Shown: positions 21,763-31,501 of the stretch, piece after piece
Layout: every line of letters starts with the position of its first letter
How positions within the stretch are numbered: the first letter of the stretch is position 1
Source of the DNA: Cordilura impudica
Taxonomy: Eukaryota > Arthropoda > Insecta > Diptera > Scathophagidae
NCBI GenBank assembly: GCA_963682025.1
Contig: OY821517.1
Coordinates: forward strand, 101,442,107 to 101,506,106
DNA length: 64,000 nt
Direction of reading: 5' to 3'
Notes under the pieces: model-generated
Told to the model about the DNA's origin: nothing
Seen by the model: only the letters and a program-made list of their open reading frames with translations
Database searches by the model: none
Program-made: the position numbers and the translations under genes

Positions 21763-22065
21763 GATATTCTGAAGAATATCCCTATTTGGTCGCGACGCTA
21801 TCTAAAAGAAATTAATGAAGATATTCTAAAGAATATCCTTTTTTAAAACAAAGAAACATTAGTGAAAATTGTCTAAAGAATATCCTTTTTTTAAGAAAAA
21901 AAAAAAAAGTGAAACATTAGTGAAGATATTCCAAAGAATATCCTTTTTTGAAAAAAAATAACATTTGTTAAAATACTGAAGATATTCTAAAGAATATCCT
22001 TTAAAAAAAAAAAAAAAAAAAAAATATATATTTGTGAAAAATTTTAAGATATTCCGAAGAATATC
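21763..22065 (+). repeat. Leader palindrome array
   Basis: Six copies of the 18 bp motif GATATTCTAAAGAATATC or close variants, at 21763, 21820, about 21869 (half-copy), 21925, 21981 and 22048. Most are followed by CCTTTTTT and an A-rich spacer. Each full copy is a perfect or near-perfect palindrome. They lie between the primer site and gag, the place where gypsy carries its Su(Hw) insulator, but the motif is different. Confidence 0.85.
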
Positions 22066-22162
22066 ATTTTGAAAACAAAGAAGAAAAAAGACTAAAGAAC
22101 TTATTTTTCGTTACGGTTCGAGTTTGTGAAGGAACAGTGAATTGTGTCTAAACTCCAGGGAG

Positions 22163-23293
22163 ATGCCTAAAGATACGGAGAAAACTGAAACACCACAGTT
22201 TAAACCATACTTCAACATATTACAAAGCAACGATATACTCAACACAATGACATCAACATCATCAACAGCAACACTAACTTCTGCTCCAACACAAACATCA
22301 GCACCCACAGCAGTGCCAACAGAAACATCATCGTTGGGTCCGATTCCAATTTCTATCCTTTTGAAGGAAGTAGATAGAATAAATGTTTTCACTGGAAAAG
22401 ATCGAGACTATGACATATCATCATTCATCCAGGAAGTCGAAATCTTCCTACGAATTTTTCAAGATGGTGAAATGGAGGAATATATATACCATCGCTGCAT
22501 ACTTAAGAAGATACAGGGAGAAGCAGCCAATATAATTCGAGGTTTAACCGATAAATCATGGCAGAACGTGAAAAATGAGCTATTAAAGGTGTTCGGCATC
22601 AGGGAAAGCTACACCCAACTATACCATAGAGCACTATCAACAAAAAACAATGATGTAAGTCAATTATATAATAATTTAAAAATAATATTAGATAAGTTGA
22701 ATACAAAATACGAACAAGATTCATGTAAACCATTAGAATTCAACCCAAATATAAACGAATCAATGATTTTTCGAACTTTTGTTAATGGTATACCTCCGCA
22801 TTTGGCAAGTGTTATATATAGCCGAAATATTAATACTATTCGCGAAGCATATCATTGTTTACAGGAATGCGACATGATCAGGGAAAATAATCGACATTTT
22901 AGAAATACTAATCAAAATATTAAATACACTAACCAAAATTCTACCCATAATTATTCCGAACCTCACCAAAGGCAAAATTTTCGACAAACAAATTTTAGAC
23001 CGAGTAGACAGAATTTCCCAGACCAACGGACACAAGGTTTTTCTTGTCACCAAACACAAAACTTTCCAAATTCAAATCGACAAACACAAGGTTTTGATAA
23101 TCGGCAAGGGCAATATTCAAACGTAATTCGAAATTCGCAACAGTTCCGACAATCTAATCAGTCGCGACAAAATTCTGGTCAACATCGACATAATGTTGAA
23201 CCGATGGAAATAGATCATATTGAACAGAGTGAAATTGTTCCGAATGAGGAAGCAAATTTTCGTTCAGCCGAAAAGAAAACGGTTTACCGATAG
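22163..23293 (+). CDS. gag: Errantivirus Gag
   Basis: Structural capsid polyprotein, 376 aa from the ATG at 22163. A Thr/Ser/Pro-rich N-terminus precedes a Gypsy-type capsid region with IRGLTDKSWQNVKNELLKVF and FRTFVNGIPPHLASVIYSRN. The C-terminus is Gln/Asn/Arg-rich (repeated RQN/RQTQ motifs) and lacks CCHC knuckles, as in other errantiviruses. It ends in the PMEID segment and acidic tail before the stop at 23291-23293. The pol frame opens at 23248, overlapping gag by 46 nt in the -1 frame. Confidence 0.92.
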   Translation: MPKDTEKTETPQFKPYFNILQSNDILNTMTSTSSTATLTSAPTQTSAPTAVPTETSSLGPIPISILLKEVDRINVFTGKDRDYDISSFIQEVEIFLRIFQDGEMEEYIYHRCILKKIQGEAANIIRGLTDKSWQNVKNELLKVFGIRESYTQLYHRALSTKNNDVSQLYNNLKIILDKLNTKYEQDSCKPLEFNPNINESMIFRTFVNGIPPHLASVIYSRNINTIREAYHCLQECDMIRENNRHFRNTNQNIKYTNQNSTHNYSEPHQRQNFRQTNFRPSRQNFPDQRTQGFSCHQTQNFPNSNRQTQGFDNRQGQYSNVIRNSQQFRQSNQSRQNSGQHRHNVEPMEIDHIEQSEIVPNEEANFRSAEKKTVYR

Positions 23294-26200
23294 TACAATT
23301 AACTATTGGTAATTCCAAGATAAGATGTTTGATTGATACTGGATCAACCACATCAATATTAAATTGTAATGCACTTCCTAGTTATGAACGTATAAAATTA
23401 AGAAAACCATTAACTTTCTCAACTCTGGCAAGCAAAGTAGTTATAAGTGAGGAAATTGTCACGGAAATCCCAGAAGAGTTTTCCGATAATAATTTTATGG
23501 CTTGGAAATTGTTGAAATTGACTAATAATAGATTTGATGGAATAATTGGTAATAATATATTGAAACCTTTAGGTGCAAAAATTTGTTTAGAAGAACGGTA
23601 TATTCAGATTAATGATAGAAAAATTTTTTTTGCAAATTCATTTCCTTGCTATTATAACGAGATTCATGCATTGGAATTTTTAGATGTCAATAAGGAGAAC
23701 ATTAAAAAACTTTTTAGAGTCGACATGAATTCCGAAGAAAAAGAGTTTCTTCGTGATCTCATAAGTAAAAATAGCGACTTGTTGTTTCATGAAGGTGATT
23801 CACTTACTCATACTCATGAGATAAGACATTCCATAATTACTACTACAGATAAACCTGTATACTCTAAAATATACAGATATCCCAAAATACATGAAGACGA
23901 AATTAACAGGCAGATCCAAGAAATGTTACAACAGAAAATAATTGTGGAAAGTAACTCTGCCTATAATTCTCCTATCTGGGTTGTTCCAAAGAAAATGGAC
24001 CAATCGGGCAGGAAGAAGTGGCGCATTGTTGTTGACTACAGAAAATTGAACGAGATAACGGTGGACGACAAATTTCCAATACCCAATATAGAAAATATAT
24101 TGGATAAATTGGGAAAATCTACTTATTTTACAACATTGGATTTAGCCAAGGGTTTTCACCAAATTCTCATGAATACAAACGATAGAAAAAAAACAGCTTT
24201 CTCGACTCCCTTGGGACATTTTGAATACAACAGGATGCCCTTTGGATTAAAAAATGCTCCAGCAACCTTTCAACGTCTTATGAACTCGGTACTTAGAGAA
24301 TATATTAATAAAATTTGCGTTGTTTATTTAGATGACATTTTAATTTTTAGTACATCATTAACAGAGCATGTACAGAGTGTCAACAAAATTTTTCAAAAAT
24401 TACGAGAGCATAATCTGAAGATACAGCTCGACAAATGCGTTTTTTTGGCGAAGGAAACTGAATACCTTGGTCATGTTCTGAGCGAGGAAGGTCTAAGACC
24501 TAACCCAAATAAAATTGATGCAATTCAGAAGCTAAAGCTTCCTGAAACAACTAAACAGATAAAATCTTTCTTAGGAGTTACGGGGTACTACCGAAAATTT
24601 ATTAAAGACTACGCAAAAGTTGCACAAGGATTAACTAAATATCTAAAGAAGAATACGAAAATTAATCTCAACGATCCTAATTATCATGATTCCTTTGAAA
24701 AATTGAAAAAGTTGATCATTAACCCACCGATACTTAAGTATCCAGATTATTCAAAAAAATTTAAATTAACTACTGATGCAAGTGGTTATGCTGTAGGTGC
24801 CGTATTGTCTCAGGAAAATCATCCAATTGCCTATGCAAGTAGAACATTGAATGACCACGAGAGGCATTATGCGACTGTGGAAAAAGAATTGCTGGCTATT
24901 GTTTGGGCAGTAAACTACTTCCGTCCATATCTATATGGCAGGCAATTTGAACTATTTACGGACCATCAACCATTGGTTTGGCTTCAATCCAAAACCAAGG
25001 GTAAAGATATAAACCAAAGACTCCAGCGTTGGCTGTTGAGGTTGGGAGAGTATGATTTTAAAATAAGTTACATCAAGGGTAAAGAGAACGTTGTAGCCGA
25101 TTTTATGAGCCGTATAAATGCACCAAATGATATTGTTTTCATGGCAGATGATCAAATGAGTGTGGCTGCAACTATCCATTCTCAACAGGAAGAATTGAAT
25201 GATCATTTTTTTATTTTGGACACAGTCGTTAATAGATTTGAGAAGCAAATAATACTAACTGATAACAAAACTAATGAAACTCAAATCATTGACGGCAAAC
25301 ATAAAATTTTTTTAAACACTAACGATATCATAACCGGTACAATGACCGATATAATTAGAAGGAATATAACTATCAAGAGAAATTTGAAGATAGGTATTTA
25401 CACCGAATTGTCTGATCATTTGTACAATAAAGTACAATTAAAGCTAATTGAAATATTCGGTAACTCAATAAAATTTGTCCGATGTGTTTATCACGCTAAA
25501 GATATGCTGAATGAGGATGAATTGTATAGATATATAGCAAAATACCATAAAAATGAAACAGGTCATGCAGGAATTAACGAAAATTATTGTGGTTTGAAAA
25601 CTAAAATTTATTTTAACAATCTTAAACATTTTATTCAGAAATACGTTAATAATTGTAATGTTTGCAACAAATCCAAATATGATAGGAAACCAATAACACC
25701 AAAATTTCATGTCACAGAAACACCAAAAGATGTTAATGAAATAGTACATATGGACGTATATACAAATAAGAAACACAGTTTTTTATCTTTCATTGACAAA
25801 TTTTCAAAATACGCAGTTATGTTATATTTGGAAGACAGAAATAGCTGTACAATAGTAGAGAAAATTAGACTCTATATATCAATGAGAGGTAAACCAAACA
25901 AAGTAGTTACAGACAACGAATTCGCATCCATCAATGTAAAGAACTTTTTACGAGAGGAAAATATTACAGTTCATTTCACCAAACCTAACAACCATACAGG
26001 AAATGCAGATATCGAAAGATTGCATAGTAGCATATCAGACAAGTTTAGAACATTAGAATTTCAACGATCAGAATTATCAGTACAAGAGCGAATGTATAAA
26101 TGTGTTGAATGGTATAATAAATCCATTCACTCAACAACGATGAGCAGACCATTTGATGTAATACAAGGAACAATAGATAAAATAAAATTATATAATCGAT

Positions 26201-26445
26201 TAAAAGACTTTAAGGATAAAATTATAACAAAAAGAAATTTGAATAGGGAACAATTTAATTATGACAAACCAGAAGCATATGTGAAAAATTATAAAGCTTT
26301 AAGACATAAATACGAACCTCGTTATAGAAAACTGAAAGTAGATAATATCCACCCAACTAACATCAAACGTCCCTTTAAATTTGCAGATTCACTGGATATT
26401 ACGGCTTACGATTCTAATCCTACTAATATCACCGGTAATGAATAA
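23248..26445 (+). CDS. pol: Errantivirus Pol (protease, reverse transcriptase, RNase H, integrase)
   Basis: Replication polyprotein. It has no initiator of its own and is reached by -1 frameshifting from gag. Domains in order: aspartic protease with LIDTGST at about 23327; RT with WRIVVDYRKLNEIT, DLAKGFHQI and the catalytic YLDD at about 24325; RNase H with TTDAS at about 24770 and YATVEKELLAIVW; integrase zinc-binding HHCC (H...H...CNVC, about 25540-25670) and a DDE core (MDVYTN, VTDNEFA, IERLHS; about 25750, 25912 and 26017). The stop is at 26443-26445, after the env frame has opened. No interruption seen. Confidence 0.95.
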   Translation, partial: GSKFSFSRKENGLPIVQLTIGNSKIRCLIDTGSTTSILNCNALPSYERIKLRKPLTFSTLASKVVISEEIVTEIPEEFSDNNFMAWKLLKLTNNRFDGIIGNNILKPLGAKICLEERYIQINDRKIFFANSFPCYYNEIHALEFLDVNKENIKKLFRVDMNSEEKEFLRDLISKNSDLLFHEGDSLTHTHEIRHSIITTTDKPVYSKIYRYPKIHEDEINRQIQEMLQQKIIVESNSAYNSPIWVVPKKMDQSGRKKWRIVVDYRKLNEITVDDKFPIPNIENILDKLGKSTYFTTLDLAKGFHQILMNTNDRKKTAFSTPLGHFEYNRMPFGLKNAPATFQRLMNSVLREYINKICVVYLDDILIFSTSLTEHVQSVNKIFQKLREHNLKIQLDKCVFLAKETEYLGHVLSEEGLRPNPNKIDAIQKLKLPETTKQIKSFLGVTGYYRKFIKDYAKVAQGLTKYLKKNTKINLNDPNYHDSFEKLKKLIINPPILKYPDYSKKFKLTTDASGYAVGAVLSQENHPIAYASRTLNDHERHYATVEKELLAIVWAVNYFRPYLYGRQFELFTDHQPLVWLQSKTKGKDINQRLQRWLLRLGEYDFKISYIKGKENVVADFMSRINAPNDIVFMADDQMSVAATIHSQQEELNDHFFILDTVVNRFEKQIILTDNKTNETQIIDGKHKIFLNTNDIITGTMTDIIRRNITIKRNLKIGIYTELSDHLYNKVQLKLIEIFGNSIKFVRCVYHAKDMLNEDELYRYIAKYHKNETGHAGINENYCGLKTKIYFNNLKHFIQKYVNNCNVCNKSKYDRKPITPKFHVTETPKDVNEIVHMDVYTNKKHSFLSFIDKFSKYAVMLYLEDRNSCTIVEKIRLYISMRGKPNKVVTDNEFASINVKNFLREENITVHFTKPNNHTGNADIERLHSSISDKFRTLEFQRSELSVQERMYKCVEWYNKSIHSTTMSRPFDVIQGTIDKIKLYNRLKDFKDKIITKRNLNREQFNYDKPEAYVKNYKALRHKYEPRYRKLKVDNIHPTNIKRPFKFADSLDITAYDSNPTNITGNE
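23254..23260 (+). promoter_or_regulatory. Candidate -1 frameshift site between gag and pol
   Basis: The heptamer A-AAT-TTT is in the gag zero frame and fits the X-XXY-YYZ slippery rule. It lies inside the only stretch (23248-23293) where both gag and the -1 pol frame are open. Confidence 0.65.
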
Positions 26446-27919
26446 CTTATTGATTCAACCTATAAATGAAGGCAACAGTGGATATACGGAAATTAAGTTG
26501 GACAATGTAACAATGGTCGAAGCATATACAACGATAGTTCACACCATTTATCTAAGTGAAATCCAGGAAATAATTAGCCACATTGAAAATAGTATACAGC
26601 AGTCTAACATAAATAAACAAGTCTTACAAGCTCAGCTTAACAGGGTTATAATAAAGTTTCGTACTCTACAATTGAATAGAGGTAAAAGAGGTTTAGCTAA
26701 TGTTTTGGGATCAGGTCTGAAATGGATGGCAGGAACTATGGACGAAGAAGATAGGGAAACAATACAGAATCATTTACAAATTATAGATAACAATAATCAT
26801 AATATAATAGAAACCGCAAACAAACAAATAAAAATTACAAATCATTTCAATGAAACACTAACTAACTTAAAACACACTATTGAATCGGATAGAGATATTA
26901 TTCTGGCAAAAATCAATTCAATAGACAAAAATAACTTAGATATTTTTTCACACATTTTTTATCTTGATTTGGTGCTAAAGATTAAAACATTGGACGAACA
27001 GATTGAGCATATACAAGATAATATTATTGCAGCTAACCACAATCTTATGACTAACAATATACTAACACCAGAGGAAATTAATGATTTAAATATTGATTTC
27101 AATAAATTACAACAAATACAATTAACAGTTGCTAAATACCGGAATGAACAAATTGTATTTTTTATAAAGATACCACTAAATATTATTACAGTCCCAAAAT
27201 CATTGATTATGCCAATTAAAAACAAGGAAGGTTTTGAATTAGATATAAGAATACAAGAAATTGTTATTATCAATAATACTGTTTACAATTACAATAACGA
27301 ACAAAATATTTCCAATCTAAAAAAATCAAACCTATGTATTTTTAGTAATAAGCAAAAGTGTTACAAAATTCTCAATAATAAAGAAGAAATTTTAGAGGTT
27401 GAACAGGGAATGGTGCTTCTAAAGAATGTAAATGGTGCAAAGGTAGAAAGTAACTGCGACAGCAGGAAATTAGTTTTAAGTGGAAATCAACTTCTTACAT
27501 TTAATGATTGCAAAATAAAAATTGATGGCAATATTTATGAAAATAAACAAAAAGAATATAAAACCAGTTTTGCATTATCACCAAATTTAAATTTAAATAA
27601 TATGGAAACAACCATTTCTTTGGATCAAATAGCTATAAATGAAGTGGAACATATAAAAACCATAGAAGAATTGAAATATCATAAAGCAATACATTTTAAT
27701 TCAATAATTGGTAATTATTTTCTAACTATCTGTATTGCAATTATATGTTTAACTTTTATAATCATAATTTATAAGAAATACAAAAAATCTCTTAAGAAAA
27801 TCCAGGAGAATTTTCAATCTAAGGAGGGAGGAGTTAAGTCCAATGGAACACTGAACTCAACAGATTCCATCGAACTTGAAAACCCTATATCTAGCATAAG
27901 AATAAATTACCAAGAATAA
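26386..27919 (+). CDS. env: Errantivirus envelope glycoprotein (F-like)
   Basis: Membrane glycoprotein related to baculovirus F-type fusion proteins. The open frame starts with a hydrophobic signal-like segment (26400-26440) immediately after a splice-acceptor-like TTTGCAG ending at 26385. The first ATG (26438) lies beyond that segment, so initiation probably comes from a spliced upstream exon, as known for this group. A dibasic cleavage site RGKR is at 26678-26689, followed by a Gly/Ala-rich stretch. A C-terminal transmembrane segment lies at about 27715-27765, with a Lys-rich cytoplasmic tail. The last 29 codons are encoded by the 3' LTR. Uninterrupted. The upstream splice donor was not located. 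Confidence 0.88.
27821..27831 (+). promoter_or_regulatory. Polypurine tract
   Basis: AAGGAGGGAGG abuts the 3' LTR, the expected plus-strand primer position. It also lies within env codons. Confidence 0.8.
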
Positions 27920-28515
27920 AATAAATACCATATTATTAAAATTATAATTTTTAATAACTAGAACAAAGTGTTAATAAACTTTGTATTAATAAAATTGTTT
28001 ACTCAATAATTATTTCAGTTCATCATTTAAAATGAAATAAATGTCAAACTAACAGAATTATAATTTTAAACGAAAACAAAGTGTTAATAAACTTTCATAT
28101 GGAAACTTACTTCATTCATTGAAACTTGATACCTTTGTTTTCGTCATTAAACTAGAACAAAGAGTTAATAAACTTTGTATTGAAATTTTGTTTATTCATT
28201 TCAATCATTTAAAATAAAATAAATGTCAAATCACCAAAATTACAGTTTCAAAACGAAAACAAAGTGTCGATAAACTTTCGTATGAAAAACTCACTTTGTT
28301 TTCGTCATTTACTTCCTACAAAATACAATATTGTTTTATGACCAACCAATTAAACGTTCTATAAAAGAAACCAATAGCATAAGCATATTTTTTTTATTGA
28401 ATATTTATAGTTTTAGATTAAGAATATTTTTGTATAAAAATATAGCAAACAATAAAGTAAAGGGCAGTTCATATTAACATTCCAACCAAATGTATTCGTG
28501 GACTTTCATTTAACT
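27832..28515 (+). repeat. Errantivirus 3' LTR
   Basis: Identical in my reading to the 5' LTR at a constant offset of 6780. Followed by the second CGCG duplication. Confidence 0.95.
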
Positions 28516-28830
28516 CGCGTCCAACATTTTTTATATACCGAAAAAATTTACACACCGACACGCGAGAAAACACTTACAATTGCTTTGAATGTGGTACATT
28601 GATTTGATTTTGACAAGATAAACAATATTGAACGACACGATCAATATGTTTGGCTGACTTACAAGAGAATTCTCGGTAATTATTCTCAAGTGCAGAAGCA
28701 TCAAATAATAATACTTTGTTGCAGCATATAAGTTTGGTTACATTGCATTGAATGTTGAATCGGCGATATTGATCGATATGATCAACATCGACTGATCTAT
28801 ATAAGATTGGGTTATGAGCAATGTACAAGC
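28516..28830. repeat. Right half of the repeat interrupted by the errantivirus, with a minus-strand open frame
   Basis: Continues the 21025-21051 sequence after the errantivirus and aligns to 15059-15333. On the minus strand, 28828-28574 is open (84 codons, e.g. SVDVDHIDQYRRFNIQCNV and REFSCKSAKHIDRVVQYC). It ends at a GTAAGTG splice-donor-like site that is also conserved in the 15 kb copy. The two copies differ by an in-frame 3 bp indel. Protein unrecognised. Confidence 0.5.
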
Positions 28831-29192
28831 AGTCATGTTTTGGAAAAGATTAATTTAAAGATTAGAAAGGAACAAAATAAAGATTCTATTGTGAAATAAA
28901 AAGTAAACTGAATTTAAAGTAGAACTAAAATAAAATTATATTTTGAAATGAAAACTAAACTGAAAGTAGAACTTATTAAAAATTTCTATTGTAAAATAAA
29001 AAGTAAAATAAATTTAAAGCACAAACTAAATAAAAACCATATTAAAAGTTTTGTAAAATAAAATTAGTATATTAAAATATAATACTAAAATTTGTTGAAA
29101 ATATTAGTTAAATGAAAACTTAAATTTGTTAATAAAAGCTTGAATGATTTTTAAAAAAATTTAGTGTATTTCTTCAACCCGCAATACGTAAC
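28831..29192. other. A-rich stretch with degenerate internal repeats
   Basis: Repeated variants of TGTGAAATAAAAAGTAAA and AACTAAA. No gene seen. Confidence 0.5.
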
Positions 29193-29875
29193 TCGCGTCC
29201 AACATTTTTTATATACCGAAAAATTTTGCAATCAGCGTACAGTATACACTAAATTATAAAAAGGAATTTGGAAAAATTTGAAAGACGACTATTTAAAGGT
29301 TTGTAAATAAAACGTTTATGAATTTGTTTTGCAACAAAATGTAAATAATGTTATATAAAAATTATATATTTAATTTTCAGTACCCAACGGTAAAAAACGG
29401 ATGGGAAAACATTGCGGTAAACTTTTCCATGAAATGACAATTTCCCCATTGTTTGGGAGCTTTAGATGAGAAACACATTGAGTTTCGACCACGACGAAAA
29501 GATGGTGCTTTCTTTCACAATTACAAAGGGAACAACAGCATTATATTGTTCGCATTAGTAGATGCTGATTATCGTTTCATATTTATCGACGCTGGATGCA
29601 ATTGCCCCACTTATGATGCTACTGTTTCATTCAACAGTAACTTATCCGAAATTATTAAAAATAGCGACATACTTGCCGGAAGAGAAAGTAATTGGGAATG
29701 GACGTAAGTTACCATTTGAAATAATTGGTGATTCTGCGTTTTCGCTGCAAAAACACTTAATGAAGCCACACCCATACCATACAAACATTAAAGCAAAACA
29801 AATATTTAACTACCGCATAGCACGCGCTAGACACGTTTATGAAACACGCTTTCGGAATGCTAGCTAATAGTGCAT
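29193..29875 (+). pseudogene. PIF/Harbinger transposase remnant, copy 2
   Basis: Starts with the CGCGTCCAACATTTTTTATA repeat, then joins transposase sequence at about 29268 (WKNLKDDYLK). An intron-like segment with acceptor TTTTCAG is near 29380. The catalytic half follows: GALDEKHIEFRPRRKDGAFF (first Asp replaced or shifted: DEK instead of DGK), FIDAGCNCPTYDA (second Asp present), LPFEIIGDSAFSLQKHLMKP, and ARHVYETRF with the third acidic residue. Frameshifts at about 29700 and 29855. Complements copy 1, which lost the middle. Confidence 0.8.
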
Positions 29876-30077
29876 TTACATCTGGAAAATCTAGTAGATT
29901 TTAGTTGAAATCTATCTCAAAATCTATGCCGTTTACATCTAACTTTTTTTACATTTTGTGCGATTTTGTTTCCACAACAATAAAAAGCTGATTAAAATAA
30001 ATCATATAAACTAGAAATACCCAAAATATTCAAAACAATAGGAAAAATGGAAATATGGATTTTATTATTATATTACT
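29876..30077. other. AT-rich unannotated stretch
   Basis: No gene or repeat recognised apart from short AAATCTA repeats near 29885-29930. Confidence 0.4.
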
Positions 30078-30250
30078 AGCAGAGCCCAGCCCTCGAAATT
30101 CGAGGGCAAATTCTAGGAAATTTTATTTTATCATTTAATTTATTGCTTTCAATATTTTATATCTATTTAATTCATTAAGTTTATTTATTATAAATATTTG
30201 TTGAACACACGGAAATAAAGGCCATCTTGTATGCCACCTAAAGGTATTAA
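30078..30250 (+). repeat. Dispersed repeat family B, partial
   Basis: Shares TTACTAGCAGA and the palindrome CTCGAAATTCGAG followed by GGCAAATTCTAG with copies at 41590 and 42815. The right end is lost. Confidence 0.5.
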
Positions 30251-30299
30251 AATTTTTGGCAATTCACAATTTAACACAGGGTATGTGTTATGCAATTAT

Positions 30300-30510
30300 T
30301 GTAATGAAATCTGTACGTTAACTTGCGTGTTGCATAATGTAAAGTTGATTATGCACGCATAACTTTCCTCAAACTCAACGAATTTAAGCAGTTAATAGCT
30401 CAAAAGAAAGAGCTTGATCCACTGAGTGTTCTTAGACTTGTGTCAACAGTCTACGTTAATTAGTTATAAAGTTTTGAGTGAAGGAAAATATTGAAAAAAT
30501 TGAATGTAAA
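30300..30510 (-). repeat. Fragment of the Helitron-like element with conserved tail
   Basis: Contains the RITFLKxNEFKQLIAQKKEL...YVN-stop reading on the plus strand (30355-30465) and the associated downstream sequence. No terminus is seen. Confidence 0.5.
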
Positions 30511-30514
30511 GTTG

Positions 30515-30602
30515 ATTGTGCCACTCAAATTTGGTTTATTTTCTATGTCCAGTTAGTTGGGCCTATGAGCTAGGGTCTCTAAACGCATGGTATCGGATAT
30601 CA
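30515..30602 (-). repeat. Repeat family A end fragment
   Basis: CCACTCAAATTTGGTTTATT and GTCCAGTTAGTTGGGCCTA match the end of the minus-oriented family A copies; it stops before the terminal hairpin. Confidence 0.6.
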
Positions 30603-30760
30603 TCTTGCCAACAATATCGCTTTTCAACTTTTGGTTTCTGCAAGACATACATAAGTTACCTGGCAGATATTACACTTAATCAATTCTGAATGTTTGTATT
30701 TCGTACCTAACCCTTTTAGACCTAACTGTATCGATTGTGAGATTTGACTTAAGGTGCTTA

Positions 30761-31056
30761 CCATGGGTAGTCAGAAGCCCTTAAGTGGGAGTATCGTGGT
30801 TGTTGTGGTTTAAACCCAAATCGCGGGAAGAGCACAGCTCGGCGTCGAGTTGCATTCAACCGGGCGCTGTGACCTTTAGAACATCAAAGGTGTGTTAGGT
30901 AGGCCTCGACTCTCACCAACGAGTGGGACTTGTTGCCCAAATGCACAAATCTTGAATTGGCACCTGAGTGGTCGGCGAATATTCCGATCCAGTGTTCAGA
31001 GCACCGTGAGGTTATGTTAACGAGACAGGTACTCACGTAAACACAAGACTCTTCTT
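30761..31056 (+). mobile_element. SINE-like retroposon with 13 bp target-site duplication
   Basis: A 296 bp segment, more GC-rich than its surroundings, flanked by perfect direct repeats CTTAAGGTGCTTA at 30748-30760 and 31057-31069. It has no inverted termini and ends in CTCTTCTT. I see no clear tRNA A/B boxes. A 13 bp duplication points to LINE-mediated retroposition. Source sequence unknown; it could also be a retropseudogene. Confidence 0.65.
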
Positions 31057-31229
31057 CTTAAGGTGCTTAACCCTTTCGCTGACATTAGTTGAAAGTGATA
31101 TTTCGCAAATTGACACTCACACATATCTCGCTCAATTTTAAAGATAATTTAATGGGAATTAGACCAAAATAATTTAGAGTTGTTTTTAATAACATCCATG
31201 TACTATAATAGTATTTTTTTTGACTGTCT

Positions 31230-31367
31230 TAGCCGTCCTGTCCCATAGCAGTATATATTACATTGAAAATTGACATGACGGCTGTAGCCGACATGACGGC
31301 AAAAGCCGGCACGGTCTAATAGAAAGAAGAAAAAAACGTTTTAAGTGCCATGACGGCATTTGCCGCA
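31230..31367. repeat. piggyBac left subterminal palindromes
   Basis: GACGGCTGTAGCCGAC at 31277, GACGGCAAAAGCCGGC at 31295 and GACGGCATTTGCCGCA at 31352, plus a half-site near 31231. Likely transposase-binding sites. Confidence 0.7.
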
Positions 31368-31501
31368 ATTTATTTATTTAAACAAAATTTATTAAAACAA
31401 ACAAAAAATATATACAAAATATACATAATTCAACAAAAGCAAAACTAAACATACAAAATAAATTCAACATAAGTTAGCATGAAAAATAAGATATTTTTTA
31501 T

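Larger units (their letters stand above)
21052..28515 (+). mobile_element. Full-length errantivirus (insect Gypsy-type endogenous retrovirus)
   Basis: A 7464 bp element bounded by two 684 bp LTRs (21052-21735 and 27832-28515) that I found identical on line-by-line comparison. The flanking target-site duplication is CGCG (21048-21051 and 28516-28519). Between the LTRs are a tRNA-Ser primer site, a repeat-rich leader, gag, pol and env, and a purine-rich tract before the 3' LTR. Organisation and the gag/pol/env content match the 17.6/297/ZAM-type errantiviruses. I see no premature stop in gag, pol or env. It lies inside a dispersed repeat whose intact version is at about 15033-15340. Confidence 0.96.

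Noticed and set aside
24952..27273. Several minus-strand frames of about 100 codons within pol and env
   Set aside because: They are reverse-strand shadows of the errantivirus genes and lack domains.
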